A stretch of DNA of 64,000 nucleotides, taken from contig CAIIXF020000001.1 in NCBI GenBank assembly GCA_903813345.2, positions 54,980,270-55,044,269 of the forward strand. The letters run 5' to 3'. A program made the translations under genes and the position numbers. The notes beneath the pieces are model-generated. The model saw only the letters and a list, made by a program, of their open reading frames with translations. It ran no database searches and was not told the origin of the DNA. This DNA comes from Owenia fusiformis. Taxonomy: Eukaryota; Annelida; Polychaeta; Sabellida; Oweniidae. Of this stretch, positions 26,328 through 37,405 are shown one piece after another (positions within the stretch are counted from its first letter, which is position 1; every line of letters begins with the position of its first letter).

Positions 26328-26490
26328 CAGTGTGTCCCGAAAGTATAGCCCCTCTCTCCTAGGCAGACATATACCAATGTCTCCATAGTATGTGCCATAT
26401 ATCATTTTAAAGCATTCAAAGTTACATTGATTTGCCAAGTATTATGGTTTAAATCACAAATGAGTTAAAGTTACAGGCATGTACATTGAT
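26328..26490. mobile_element. One-ended fragment of the same CAGGGTGTCCCG MITE family
   Basis: CAGTGTGTCCCGAAAGTATA followed by CCTAGGCAGACATATACCAA and ATTTGCCAAGTATTATGGTT copies one arm of the 25463-26067 element. Only one end is present; preceded by TA. A partial copy about 260 bp from the full one. Confidence 0.8.
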
Positions 26491-27765
26491 AACTAAGATG
26501 GGATCCAGTAATGATTTCATAGTATTACATCATGTACACCCCCAGAGGTTGACTGCGAATATTGTATCCATCTGCCATGACAACCCCTCCACTACAAATA
26601 ATTTTGACAGTCAATTTCCACAGGCTAGGCCAAAATGCGATTCGTGATCATGACGTTGAAGCATTCCATCTAATCATCTTTATTAGCTCATTGACTGGCT
26701 GTTGACCTTTCTCATTCATATACCGCTAGAATTATGTCATTTTGGAATCGATTGCATAACTGATAGCTGCGCCCAGCGAAAATATTATTGGATTCCATGC
26801 ATCATAAAAAGGTTTTAGCAAATAAACATAAGCATGTAGTCAGCTAATTACACTATATGTCAAGGACAGTATAGAATAAAGTTGAACCCCATTTGTCAGA
26901 TGAGGGGAGACTATGAATTATATCGGGAAATTCAGGTGCACGTACATTATGCTATATCTCCAAGCATTTCTCAGAAAAATTAAGACTACCTAAAGCCTTT
27001 CGTGGTTCGCTCTTTAATCGAGAAGGTATGGAAATATGTACTTAAAAAGGCCTCAAAAAGGACAAAATTTGAATTATCAATATTTTCCAACGATACATTT
27101 CGCGTAGCTATATGCGTGACTCGAAAGTTCTAAATCGAACTAATTTTGTTTTACACAACAATGACACCATAATCAAGAAAAGAACAATAAAATTCGGAAA
27201 CGAGTGCTATAGATTTGCTTTTGGACACTAAACCGATTGACCTAGATAATAGCGACGCGTCTTCTTTGGTCAACTGCCGTCAACTGTCAACTCTATAATG
27301 CAATTTGAAGATGAGTAATTTTATTCTGTTGTTGCATCAATGTTGCAGTTTGTAGTGCTTTAAGAGTGGAATGAAAGTGTTGAAAGTCGAATGAAATTAT
27401 TTTTTCCAATATGGCGACTAGTCAACTAATCACGTGACCTTTTCTTCCGGAATATTTTCTCACTTCCAATCACCGTTTTCACCGCGCTATGGATCAAAAC
27501 AATGAAGAAAATATCTGTTATATTAAGATTATTAGGAGATCAATCGTTTCTGATATTTTTTCTGTACTCATGTACGGGAATATGAACGAATATGTCGATT
27601 GAAAAATAGGTGGGAAAAATCCCCATATTAAACCTATAGGGGGAACCAGGGAAGTATGAATTTGTTCAGCGGACTGCATCATGGGAAATATTTTGACCCT
27701 ATAAGGAAAATCTTTCGCATCTCCTCTTTTGAACAACGAATATGACAATTCGTAACAGAAATACG
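26491..27765. other. Spacer without recognised features
   Basis: No domain-bearing frame or repeat end seen. Confidence 0.4.
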
Positions 27766-28498
27766 CAACAAATAAATCGTGAAACCGCCAATCTGATGAT
27801 GGCTGTATCAATATCATTTACTGTATTATGAAGCCATGTTTCCCCTCTTTTCAATGATATGACTATGGAGGGTCATGGTTGGCTGAATAATCATTCCTTT
27901 TGCACAATATCCAAAATCGGATTTGGACCAACTTTCAGACATCGCAAAAGTCAGAGCACGAGTCTGGTGCTATTGAAAGATCACCTGACCTGACTTGTTG
28001 TGACTTTTACCTTTTGGACTATCCCAAGAGCAAAATGTTTAGCACCCCCTCACAAGATTGCAATTCCTTGGCCCGAAACCCACAGATGACTCGAGAGAGA
28101 GAGAGATGACATGGATAGATAAGCCCATCTCTGCGTGGCTTGTTCAAAAAGGACTGATTATACAGCCAAACATGACCCCATTTACATATATGACATATTT
28201 TTGAAAAGAATATATTAATGTAACTTCATGGTAGACTGAATTAATCCAGTGCAGTCATCACTGTTGCATTTCTTTGCCATGTTCAGCACCATGTCCGTGC
28301 GCCTTATTTGCTTATATGTCTAAAACGTGGTCCAAAACAGATATTGGCCCACTGTGCAAAACAATGATTATTCAGCCAACCATGATCCCATGTAAATAAA
28401 CGATGTATCATTGAAAAGAGAACAAATGTAACTTTAAAATGAATTGAATGAAATAGATGCAGTCATCACTGGTATTGCAGTTTTACAATTTATTTGTG
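27766..28498. mobile_element. Decayed foldback element (TTGGCTGAATAATCATT family)
   Basis: Left arm words CAACAAATAAAT, TGATGATGGCTG, CTCTTTTCAATGATA and CATGGTTGGCTGAATAATCA (27766-27905) return inverted at 28355-28498. A further direct half-copy lies inside at about 28146-28285 (GATTATACAGCCAAACATGA and GTGCAGTCATCACTG), so the locus holds more than one copy. Another left arm lies in the transporter's intron 2 (50774-50930). Confidence 0.6.
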
Positions 28499-29028
28499 AT
28501 AAGACTAATTTAATTGACTGAGTGTAATCTTTAGTAACCTTTAGTCTTTAGTAATAAAATGAGTACAAATGATGTCAGACATGCTAGCAAATCGGTGGAA
28601 TTCATATCGTTTGGGATCAAATCAAATTCCACAAAACCACGTAAGTAAACATTTCAATTCAATATATTAAATGGCTCTAATTTAATGAATGATTGTTCAC
28701 CTCATTTGCGTTATTTCTAAGGTTAGTATTTACCCTAACAGCAGCACAAAGGCTAAATACGTTCTGTCAGTGGATTTAGCTAATAACTTTAGTAACACTA
28801 GATGGCTTTGAGATGAATTGAATGGACTTCATCAACGTCATGATCTAACGTTCCGACAAGCAAAGAGACGAATTGCTAGTTATCAATCTTGGGAAATGAA
28901 CGATTTAATTATGTCTATACCATATCGTTTCACTTGTTCATATTTCATCTGCAATTCCCAAAGAGAAGTTTAATTAAGGTTATCAATTTTTGTGTATCAA
29001 CACATGATTTTTTCTTTTAAAAACTGAA
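28499..29028. other. Spacer beside a retroelement fossil
   Basis: No recognised gene. May contain further decayed parts of the element whose integrase piece follows, but nothing could be identified. Confidence 0.35.
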
Positions 29029-29120
29029 ATTAACCTATCGTCCACAAAGTAATGGACAGCTTGAACGATGTAGACAACGTGAACAGTGTAACCGATGCAC
29101 AACCTATTCAATTCGTAATC
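29029..29120 (+). mobile_element. Fossil fragment of an LTR retrotransposon integrase (Ty3/Gypsy-like)
   Basis: A short stretch reads TYRPQSNGQLERC, the very conserved motif near the end of the integrase catalytic core in Ty3/Gypsy-type elements. Only this small piece is recognisable; no LTRs, primer site or other domains were found. It is a broken, old fragment. Confidence 0.6.
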
Positions 29121-31184
29121 ATCTGTCTAAGTTATTCTGAGTTAGATACAGATAGACAAACTGATAAAGAATTAATTGAAAGAGTGTTTATTAAAGGTCG
29201 ATAGATATAACAACTGAATCCACACGTTCCTCAAAGAGCTTTTGGGGATTTAATCATCTAAATGACTTGGGTTGTCAGGTTCACTATAAATCGACCCATG
29301 TTTAAAAGAGATAAAATTGGAAAAGGCTTTTAATGCAGTAATATCATGCAAGAGTGCTTGTTAGTTTTTCCTATATGCGATTTGCTCTACAATAACTAGG
29401 GAATTGGGTTACATTGATGGGATATTGTAAAATGTGTTACCATCCTTTTGCAAGAAGCATATTCGCATCTCTAATTAGGATGTTTTGAAATGAGTACATT
29501 AACAGCAATCTATTCACCAGGTAAAGAAGACCGTCGAGCAAAAGTGTTTGCATATTTATATAATAGTATTTTGTTTACACACATGCCATATAAAACTTTA
29601 CACAGAAAAGTTCAAAAGAGACTCTTCAAAGCATTCTCCTTGATTATCATTTGATTACCGAGAGAATGTAATTTACATGGCTATGATATGCCACCTCCAA
29701 CGGATTTCCAGACAAATGTGGTTTGTGCTTATCAAATATCACAGAGTAAATGATGCTATCATCCAGGTAAACTAGACGTAATGAATATTTGATTTTGTAT
29801 GGCATATTGCATAAGTCTTTGAGGTATTGTTGGTCAATTTGTCATACCAATAGAATTATAGATCAAACACATATGCAGATATTATACGATGGGTTCATTA
29901 ACGCATGATTTGTAAGACATACATATCCAAACATCGATATGATATTAAATCGATTATGAATAAAAAAATCCGAGTTAAAGTTGTTGGCCCTCAACGCCCC
30001 CATAGGACGAAATACTTTCACCTAGAGAGGATTCAATTGAATTTAGAATAACTATGGTGAAATCGTAAAAAGTTAAAAGCATGACACAGCTGGCCAAAGT
30101 ACAGCCATGTAGTCTCAACCATAGAGGACTAGAGGTCCATGTCTCAACAGAAAAGTCCATAAACATACAAACACTGCAACATTTGCGATAGGTTTGTCCA
30201 GTCTAAATGCGCATGCTTACTCGTTTACCAATTTGGTTTTCAATCATGAGATTATGAAAACATCACACCTTGGTACTCCAAGATGATGCGCATGTGCACT
30301 CGAGGAAACCATATAAGGAAATGACCAACGGTATACAAAAATGGCCTGTAAAACATTATGATATATACATTGAATGAAAACCCGAATTTCTCTTTGCGAC
30401 TGTTGTTCCAACAAAGATGATGACAAATCTGGGATTGTTCTGCTTCCTCCAGAGTGTAAGTACATTTGGCTTCATACACATGGCCAGTCTCACCACAGCA
30501 AGCAGAGTAAATAAGTTCGTATTCAACAGTATCGATTACATGCAATTATGATTGGGCATTACTGCAAGAATTTGTCTAAAACATAATCTATAAAATAAAT
30601 CACCAGATGCTAGATATTTGCCAATAATACATATAACTAGTTTCAATAGAAATAGAACTCGTTAAGATTGCTCTTTTATTGTCCTAGTTATAAGGAAGAC
30701 CAATTTCTTACGAATATTGAAACATGATTATTTTATGAGAATATAAATGCAGTCATGCGAATTTATTAACGCTCATACCATGCCCGACGTCCCCTTATCA
30801 CCAGGACTGTCTGGATTATGAAACCTCCATGCAAACACTAGGGTACAACTGTTTACTGTTTTACTGGAGTAAAAGTAAAAGTTCCAAGTGTCCTTTCTTG
30901 TTGCAATTTTTTGACTTAAACGTAAGGCAATCTAATTAGCTCCTAAGAGGGCTCTAGTTGTAGAGATTTCCTTAAAAAATCTTAGATTAAATCAAATAAA
31001 TGTCTTTCTAATGTCAAAAATAGATAACAAACTCGAGGTGAAATGGATCTACTAAAAGTGATTGGAAATGTCCAATCAACTGATACTGAACGGCTGTGAT
31101 TGAGTGGCCCTCCGCTTCTTAACAACCAATTTACTTCTCATCATATTTCAACTGAGACATGGACCAAATCGGATAATGTTGTCG
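29121..31184. other. Spacer without supported gene
   Basis: A minus-strand open frame at 30252-30545 contains a Cys-rich stretch but no family was recognised. Nothing else to report. Confidence 0.35.
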
Positions 31185-31262
31185 AACGCTTGACCATATG
31201 TCCTCAGTACTTTGCCCGTACTCATTCGGGTAAAGGAGCTGAGGATCATATGGTCAAGCGTT
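31185..31262. ncRNA. 78-nt near-perfect hairpin, pre-miRNA-like
   Basis: Left arm AACGCTTGACCATATG-TCCTCAG-TAC-TTTGCCCG pairs with right arm CGGGTAAAGGAG-CTGAGGA-TCATATGGTCAAGCGTT across an 8-nt loop (TACTCATT). There are only a few mismatches or bulges over about 34 bp, and pairing stops sharply outside 31185 and 31262. Length and shape fit an animal pre-miRNA, but could equally be a tiny palindromic MITE. No known miRNA seed was recognised. Strand of transcription unknown. Confidence 0.5.
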
Positions 31263-33488
31263 TAGGTAGATATGCATATATCCCTCTTTATAATCCCCAT
31301 ACCTAAACCTGCCAACTGGTACATAACCCTTATTTACTAGTGTGTTATTTATTTCTAAATTGACGAATAACTGCCTCGCTTAACTAATCGTGAGGATAAA
31401 TGTGAAAGGCAGACGTAATAAAATATATTGTGGAATCTAAGCTTGCATATAGTTGAAATATATTTTATTGAATAAGGTTACATTATTAAACAAGATTAAA
31501 AACCTACAGCAACCTACGCCTATCTTATTGATTAAATTTCTGCTGGATCAAAATCATCGATCTTATTTACCAATAAAAGTTGGGTTAAATGCTCGGTAGA
31601 TTATAAGCCCATACACGTGGGGTTGAATAAGTGGTAGAAAACTACATTATGTGTGTTTTATTAGGTTAAATTTTATTAAAGTAATCTAGTTAAACACAAT
31701 AAACATAATGAACAGTCGAAGCATAATGTAAAATGTTTTACTCCAATGTATATTCTTCAGAGCAATAAATGTTGTAAATCAAATTCAAAGTATTCAACAA
31801 AACAAAGAATTTTATAATCGATATCCACTTACCAGTCGCTCCAGATGGTACGGCGAAATGCTTCTTGTTTGTAAATATATAAACCAATCTTTCGGTTATA
31901 ACGAACACGAAACCTACTGCTCACGATAATCTGGTGGAATCGGGTATAATGCCATGAGCGATCGCAGTTTCATCTCATTGCCGCGTTAATGGAAGCATTA
32001 ATTAGTTGTGTCTAGTCCCTTATGTCCTAACGAGTGCCTCTTAAACGAATACGTCCGACATTGTAATTATAGTAGCTCAAACGGGCCCGTTTGTGTTGCC
32101 TTGTGCCAGTGCAGGTTTTCTGTCCAGGAGTTATATGGCTTCAATTGATTAATTGGTTTACATTCGGGAAACTTTCGACAGATTATGAACCCTTTTCAGG
32201 AAAGGAAACTGATCCATCAATATAATACGTACACTGGGTGGTTGAGCTTGTTCACATTTTGACTTAGTTGATGAGAGTTCTGATTGACTGCTATGCCATT
32301 GCTAGTCATCAGGATACAGCATGATCAATCAGGCATAATATGCTCTGAAAGTTAGAAATCGTCAACATGATGAAATTATCAACTCAACCTTGTATTGCTA
32401 GAAGACCTCTTCAGTGAACGTTTGATTGACAAAGTGGGAGATTTACTCTGTTATAAAGAGGATCATAAAATTATAGATTATTCGATTGCAAGACATTCGT
32501 TTTTCTGAAATTTTCCATTTGGGAAATCTTAACCACAGATCTTTATCACCCCATAACTCGAGTTTACAACGAAACCGGTACATAAGGGCTCTTGAGACTA
32601 CTGAAATTGATTGGAAATCTGTATTGTTTGTCAATGAGAAATCATCAAAGTTAATACAAATCAAACATTTCAGGGCCCAAAAGACCGAAGACTCCAGATC
32701 AAACGATGTATCAAAGGTGACGTATTCACAAAGAATATCTATTTCATAGTACAATAAAGAAGATCGACTATTTATAGAATTCTTACACGGTAGCGTGAAT
32801 GTAATCAATTCTCGTTAACTCTCGTATCGCCGTTCTTTATCACTGTATTTATATCGTGATCCACGATCCTGCCCACCGACGCTGTAGCAATCAACTCAGT
32901 CATACCTAACGGTATTCATGTTGTCTTAATGCTTTGTTATGGCGCATTTCCGTAAAAACCATTATTGCCAGGAAATAAGATAAAACATGTCTTCAAAGGG
33001 AAACCGTGTATCATCTTAGTCGCCGATGGGTGTTGATTAAAACATGATCTGCAACTCTAATGGTAAAATATTGTTTATGATATGTTTATTGTGTTGCATC
33101 CCAGTGCGCTAATGGTATTACTGTGTTGAGCAGAGTTCAATATATGATCTTGACTATTTTAATCACATAGGACATTTAGTAGCGCGGTGACACTATCCTG
33201 GAATCGCTTAAAGCTGGACTGCGCTCCGAAACGCAATCTTGGGTTGTTTCGGGGGTGAACTTTATCATTTTGAGCCTAATGAAAGATTATAGAATGATGA
33301 ACAAATGGGGCAAATCTTGTGTAGAAATACTTACGATAAATGTGTCATTTCAAAGATTATTCATTGAATTGCTTCGATCGGCGCCGACGATATGATTTTG
33401 GAAAAGTTTTTAAATGAAGAACGTGACGTCACTTCCGAATCATAGCATTCAAAATAAGTAGCGTTTAATTACTTGGAACATTCATAAA
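31263..33488. other. Spacer; two opposed open frames of unclear status
   Basis: At 32443-32808 (minus, 121 codons) and 32486-32749 (plus, 87 codons) frames are open on both strands over the same bases. Neither shows a family motif. Treated as unsupported. Confidence 0.35.
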
Positions 33489-33558
33489 AAGACGGTGGTC
33501 TAGGGGTACAATTCACGCTTAGCACGCGGGAGGACCGGGTTCGTATCCCGCATTCGCC
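33489..33558 (+). tRNA. tRNA-Gly-like sequence, probably a pseudogene
   Basis: A box TGGTCTAGGGG (33496-33506) and B box GGTTCGTATCC (33538-33548) are correctly spaced. The body closely follows metazoan tRNA-Gly(GCC): GGTGGT, GTA-AATTC, CACGCGGGAGG and CCGGGTTCG. The anticodon stem pairs 4 of 5, but the loop TTAGCAC puts AGC at the anticodon position, not GCC. The T stem pairs 4 of 5. The acceptor arms (AAGACGG and ATTCGCC) do not pair. A T-rich run of Pol III terminator type follows at 33559-33570. The Pol III signals look intact; the tRNA fold does not. Confidence 0.65.
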
Positions 33559-33762
33559 TTTTTATTTTTTTTAACTAAATGATTGTTCTTTGATATAACG
33601 CAGAAAAAAACAATTTTTATTTACATAAACTTTATATTAGAGCTTAAAAATGTAAAAACAATATATGTCAACATATTGCGTTTTGGAGCGATGTGCAGGT
33701 TTAATGAACACGATGTTGAAGTCGAATTTGTATTTGTCGTTGTCGTTGAATATGTAAACGCA

Positions 33763-34025
33763 AGTACCAACGGGGAAATATCAAAAATGGTTAAAGAACG
33801 CAGAAAGGAAAAAGAAAACATCTAAGAGTACACCAGTCATAATAAAGGAAAATAAACCCCTACTATGCTGAATCAAAATCCAACGTGAAAAGAAACAGTG
33901 TCTAATACCCCCTCCCCGCCATTCAAGTACCAATATCACAATCCGAGAGCATAACACAACGGGAAATATCATTCAATACTGAAGTCATAACAATGCATGT
34001 TGGTGAATAAATCTAAAATTGATAG
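33763..34025. repeat. Dispersed repeat, copy 1 (of a pair with 43421-43655)
   Basis: Shares a long collinear, diverged alignment with 43421-43655: AAAAATGGTTA-GAA, AGAAAACATCTAA, GAAATAGTGTCTTATACCC (or a variant), TTCAAGTACCAATATCA, and CAATACATGTTG-GAAT (or a variant). Both copies are in the same orientation. No intact coding frame. Family unknown; could be part of an old LINE or DNA element. Confidence 0.65.
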
Positions 34026-35501
34026 CCATCAAAAATATTTGTAGATACTACAGCATTCCGTCTCAAATGATGTATTGTATTGTATTGCCATCGCTAGGAT
34101 CCACCTAAAAAGCTGCCAAGAAAAAATGTGAGCTCGGTGTTATTTATGAATGATCGGATTTTGACATTTGCTATCTTTTCACAAGTTTCTAGCAATTTTT
34201 AAACTTTCAGATTTTTGGACTTTATTGTGTGGATGTGCAAATCGAAATGCTAAGTCTCGAGTAGAAAATACTATATTAATTAATGTCCATTTAGAGTATT
34301 ACAACATGGGTTATTGACAGACAAACAATGATACCTTTCCGATACAAATGATAATAAAACAATTACAATTAACTTTGGTACCAATTGGTAGCCACACTTG
34401 GTTTCTCTAGGTATATAGTATATACTTTTGAAATATTTGAAACTACGTCGCGCACTGTCAAAACAACATTGTTAATCTACGAAACATAGCTATTCAGCGG
34501 AAGTGACGCATTAGGGCAGTTTGGCCAGTAACAGTTAAAGTAGGTCGACGTGCTTCTATATATTTTCCATTTACCATTCCCACCACGGTCACGCATATTG
34601 GTATATTTGGTAATTACAGTAGGATCAGTGATGCCTATTAAGAGGTGATATATCAGTCTAGCGTGACATCCTATTTTATTTTCCAAGCGAGAGACTTTTG
34701 TTGGCGAAATTACTGGTGGCATTTCCAAATATGCGCCTCATACGGGTCAAACCCATTGACTTTTCTGTACATTGTTCCAGTACATTTTCCAAAACATGAA
34801 AATCCCACCAAACCCCAAATTAGAAATGAGAAAGCCTTAAACATTCATTCACATATCAATGATTAGAGCACATCACGATAGGTTCCACACGACAAAGAGA
34901 TAGACCATCTATCACCGTCAATAATATGCCTAATCTTTTCCCCATTCTTTTTCTTCAGTTGGCAGCACTATAATATACGGCATGATTGTATATGGAGAAA
35001 ATATTGTATGTCTAGCTCGTGTATGCCCAAAGGGGGATAAAGACGCCTAAATTATTCCAGTCTATCTAATTACTCAACTAATGAGAGTTCATAATTTTAT
35101 AATTATATTATCAACATCTACACCGTTTTTGTACCAATGTGTCCTACATGGAGTAACGCAATGGAATATCTGCTGTGGTTATGCAATGCAACCATCAAAT
35201 AATATTGTATGATAAATATGGACATACTATCTGAGAAATACATGGATATTTACTCATTAGGTAAACTAACATACGTTTTCTCTCTATCACAATCTTGCTG
35301 TAACCAACTCACTTATTTTATGCATTTTGTACCCTGGTTTACAATTAACTCAGACCCCACTTATGTAGCAACACAATGGAATCAACTGTAGTTTATATAG
35401 TCTACTCACTCACTAATTAGATGTATCAACTCACTTATACATCTAGTTGTGAACAGTCAATTCAAAAGAAATCAAATTTTCCAGATTAAGTGTGGGATTT
35501 A
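34026..35501. other. Spacer; short TGTAT pentamer run at its start
   Basis: A (TGTAT)n run lies at 34071-34087. Two weakly similar stretches (about 35110-35190 and 35320-35400) share TTTTGTACC and AACACAATGGAAT words. No gene recognised. Confidence 0.4.
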
Positions 35502-36243
35502 AGGTGCCATGGAAGTTAACAGGAAATGACGAAACAGGAAGTGAAAAATAATTTGCATTTTTAGACATTTTTTGAACAAAGATAACAGAGTTCTGGTTTG
35601 ACCTCCAGTCAATTTAACTATTTCCACATATCATTTACATGACCAGGATCACAATGTGCATGGTCAGAATGACCCTAAACATAATGAAATAACCTTTTTA
35701 GCCCTTTGAAAGTGTAACTGAAAAAAAGCTAAAAGTAGGAGCTAGGGAAGGTCACTGAACAGAATCTTTTGAATTTTTCAGAAAATGTGCCCAATATAAT
35801 GCTCTAACTGATACAATCTTTGAAATTTTAGAAAATTGTGTTAAACAAAAATGTCGTTCATAAAAAGGAAAATAGATCGCTTTTCAAATCAGTTTTTTAA
35901 TTTTTTTCTTCTTCTATGAATGATATCAAATTTTCAAAGATTGTATCATTTAGAGCAATATATTGGGCACATTTTCTGAAAAATTCAAAAAATTCTGTTC
36001 AGTGACCTTCCTACCTCCTTCTTTTAGCTATTTTTCAATCACATTTTCAGAGGGCTGAAAAGGTTATTTCATCATGTTTAGGGTCATTCTGACCATGAAC
36101 ATTGTGATCCTGGACTTTGGAACTAGTTGAATTGACTGGAGGTTAAAACAGAACTCTGTTATCCTTGTTCAAAAAATGTTTAAAAATGCAAAAATAATTG
36201 TCACTTCCTGTTTTGTCATTTCCTGTTAACTTCCATAGCACCT
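35502..36243. mobile_element. Long perfect-shape foldback element, 742 bp, TA target site
   Basis: Ends AGGTGCCATGGAAGTTAACA and TGTTAACTTCCATAGCACCT are inverted; TA lies outside both (35500-35501, 36244-36245). The two arms of about 350 bp stay alignable at high identity almost to the centre (about 35870), so the element is nearly a pure inverted repeat. Shared words include TTTTTTGAACAA, CCTCCAGTCAATT, GGTCAGAATGACCCTAAACA and GAAAATGTGCCCAATATA. It would fold as a long hairpin RNA if transcribed. Confidence 0.88.
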
Positions 36244-36440
36244 TATGTCAAATAAATAATACACCCTGGGTCTTAGAGAAAATGATAGCCTCGAGCCTAT
36301 CCTATCGGCCTTGGCAATTTTTTCACCTTATACCCCAAGCTCAAAATTATATCCTTTTCTGAATCGACAACACACACATCCGAATACGTAAGGCTAGATT
36401 TTCACATATATGATATATATAGGGCTATATATAAATATAT
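36244..36440. other. Short spacer
   Basis: AT-rich, ATATATAT-like words; nothing recognised. Confidence 0.4.
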
Positions 36441-36989
36441 CCCATACCCGGACGTGTTACAGGTACGTAAAACCGGTTTGTAAAAAATTATATTTTCATC
36501 AGCGGGCAGATATAGCTTTACATCCCGCTCCGAGCGGGCAGATATAGTATATCTGCCCGCTACGTCATAATCGCCGCTCGCATTTGTTCATAATTTGTAA
36601 CGTTCGCGTAATGACTGTAAACCGACATTGGAGAAAACACAGACAGTCGGGATCTGTTTGATGGTTTAAAAAAGGAAGGAGCGTCAAAAATTCGAGAAAA
36701 TAAATGGGGGAATATTTGAGAGAACAGGAAAATCCGCCCATGGTCAAGAAAACAAAACTGGACATGAATATTCTAAAATATTTCCACGATTGAACAATGT
36801 GAACCAGATGACCAAGATTGGTATGGGATAAACATATTATCCTATAGTCGGTTCAGGATATTGGGATTATCCCTTGGCCAATATAATATATTTTCCCTCG
36901 GGACCTGCGGCCCTCGCGCAGATATATTATTAGACTCGGGATAATCCCAATATCCTGAACCTCATATAGGATAATCTCTATATACTTAT
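36441..36989. repeat. Tandem duplication, unit A
   Basis: Starts CCCATACCCGGACGTGTTAC and runs to the matching start of unit B at 36990. It contains an extra segment absent from B (about 36473-36566) that folds on GCGGGCAGATATA words. It also has a perfect 22-bp inverted pair: 36852-36873 (starts TTCAGGATATTGGGATTATC) and 36938-36959. Both units retain a stretch reading KKTKLDMNILKY, which faintly recalls the N-terminal core-binding part of tyrosine recombinases of Crypton-like transposons (weak inference). Confidence 0.8.
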
Positions 36990-37405
36990 CCCATACTTGG
37001 ACGTGTTACAGGTACATAAAGATATAATCGCCGCTCGCGTATTTGTTCATAATTTGTAACGTTTGCGTAATGACTGTAAACGACAATGGAGAAAACACAA
37101 ATAATCGGGATCTGTTTGATGGTTTAAAAAAGGGAGAAGGAGCATCCACGTAATAAATCAAAAATTCGAGAAAATAAATGGGGGAATATTTGAGAGAACA
37201 GGACAATCCACCCACGGCCAAGAAAACAAAACTGGACATGAATATTCTAAAATATTTAAACGATTGAACAAATGATGTGATACAGATGACCAAGATTGGT
37301 ATGGGATAAACATATTATCCTATAGTCGGTTCAGGATATTGGGATTATCCTGAGGCCAATATAATATATTTGCCCGAGGGCCGCAGGTCCCGAGGGAAAA
37401 TATAG
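36990..37405. repeat. Tandem duplication, unit B
   Basis: Begins CCCATACTTGGACGTGTTAC and follows unit A closely through GTAATGACTGTAAAC, GGGATCTGTTTGATGGTTTA, AAAATAAATGGGGGAATATT and GGTTCAGGATATTGGGATTA. The 26-bp block at 37375-37400 is the exact reverse complement of the block at 36891-36916 in unit A, while flanking words stay in the same order. Confidence 0.82.

Noticed and set aside
30252-30545. Minus-strand frame with a Cys-rich stretch
   Set aside because: Cysteine spacing fits no family I recognise, and the frame overlaps another in a different phase.
32443-32808. Two opposed open frames of 121 and 87 codons
   Set aside because: Openness on both strands without motifs is compatible with chance; no splice or conservation evidence available.
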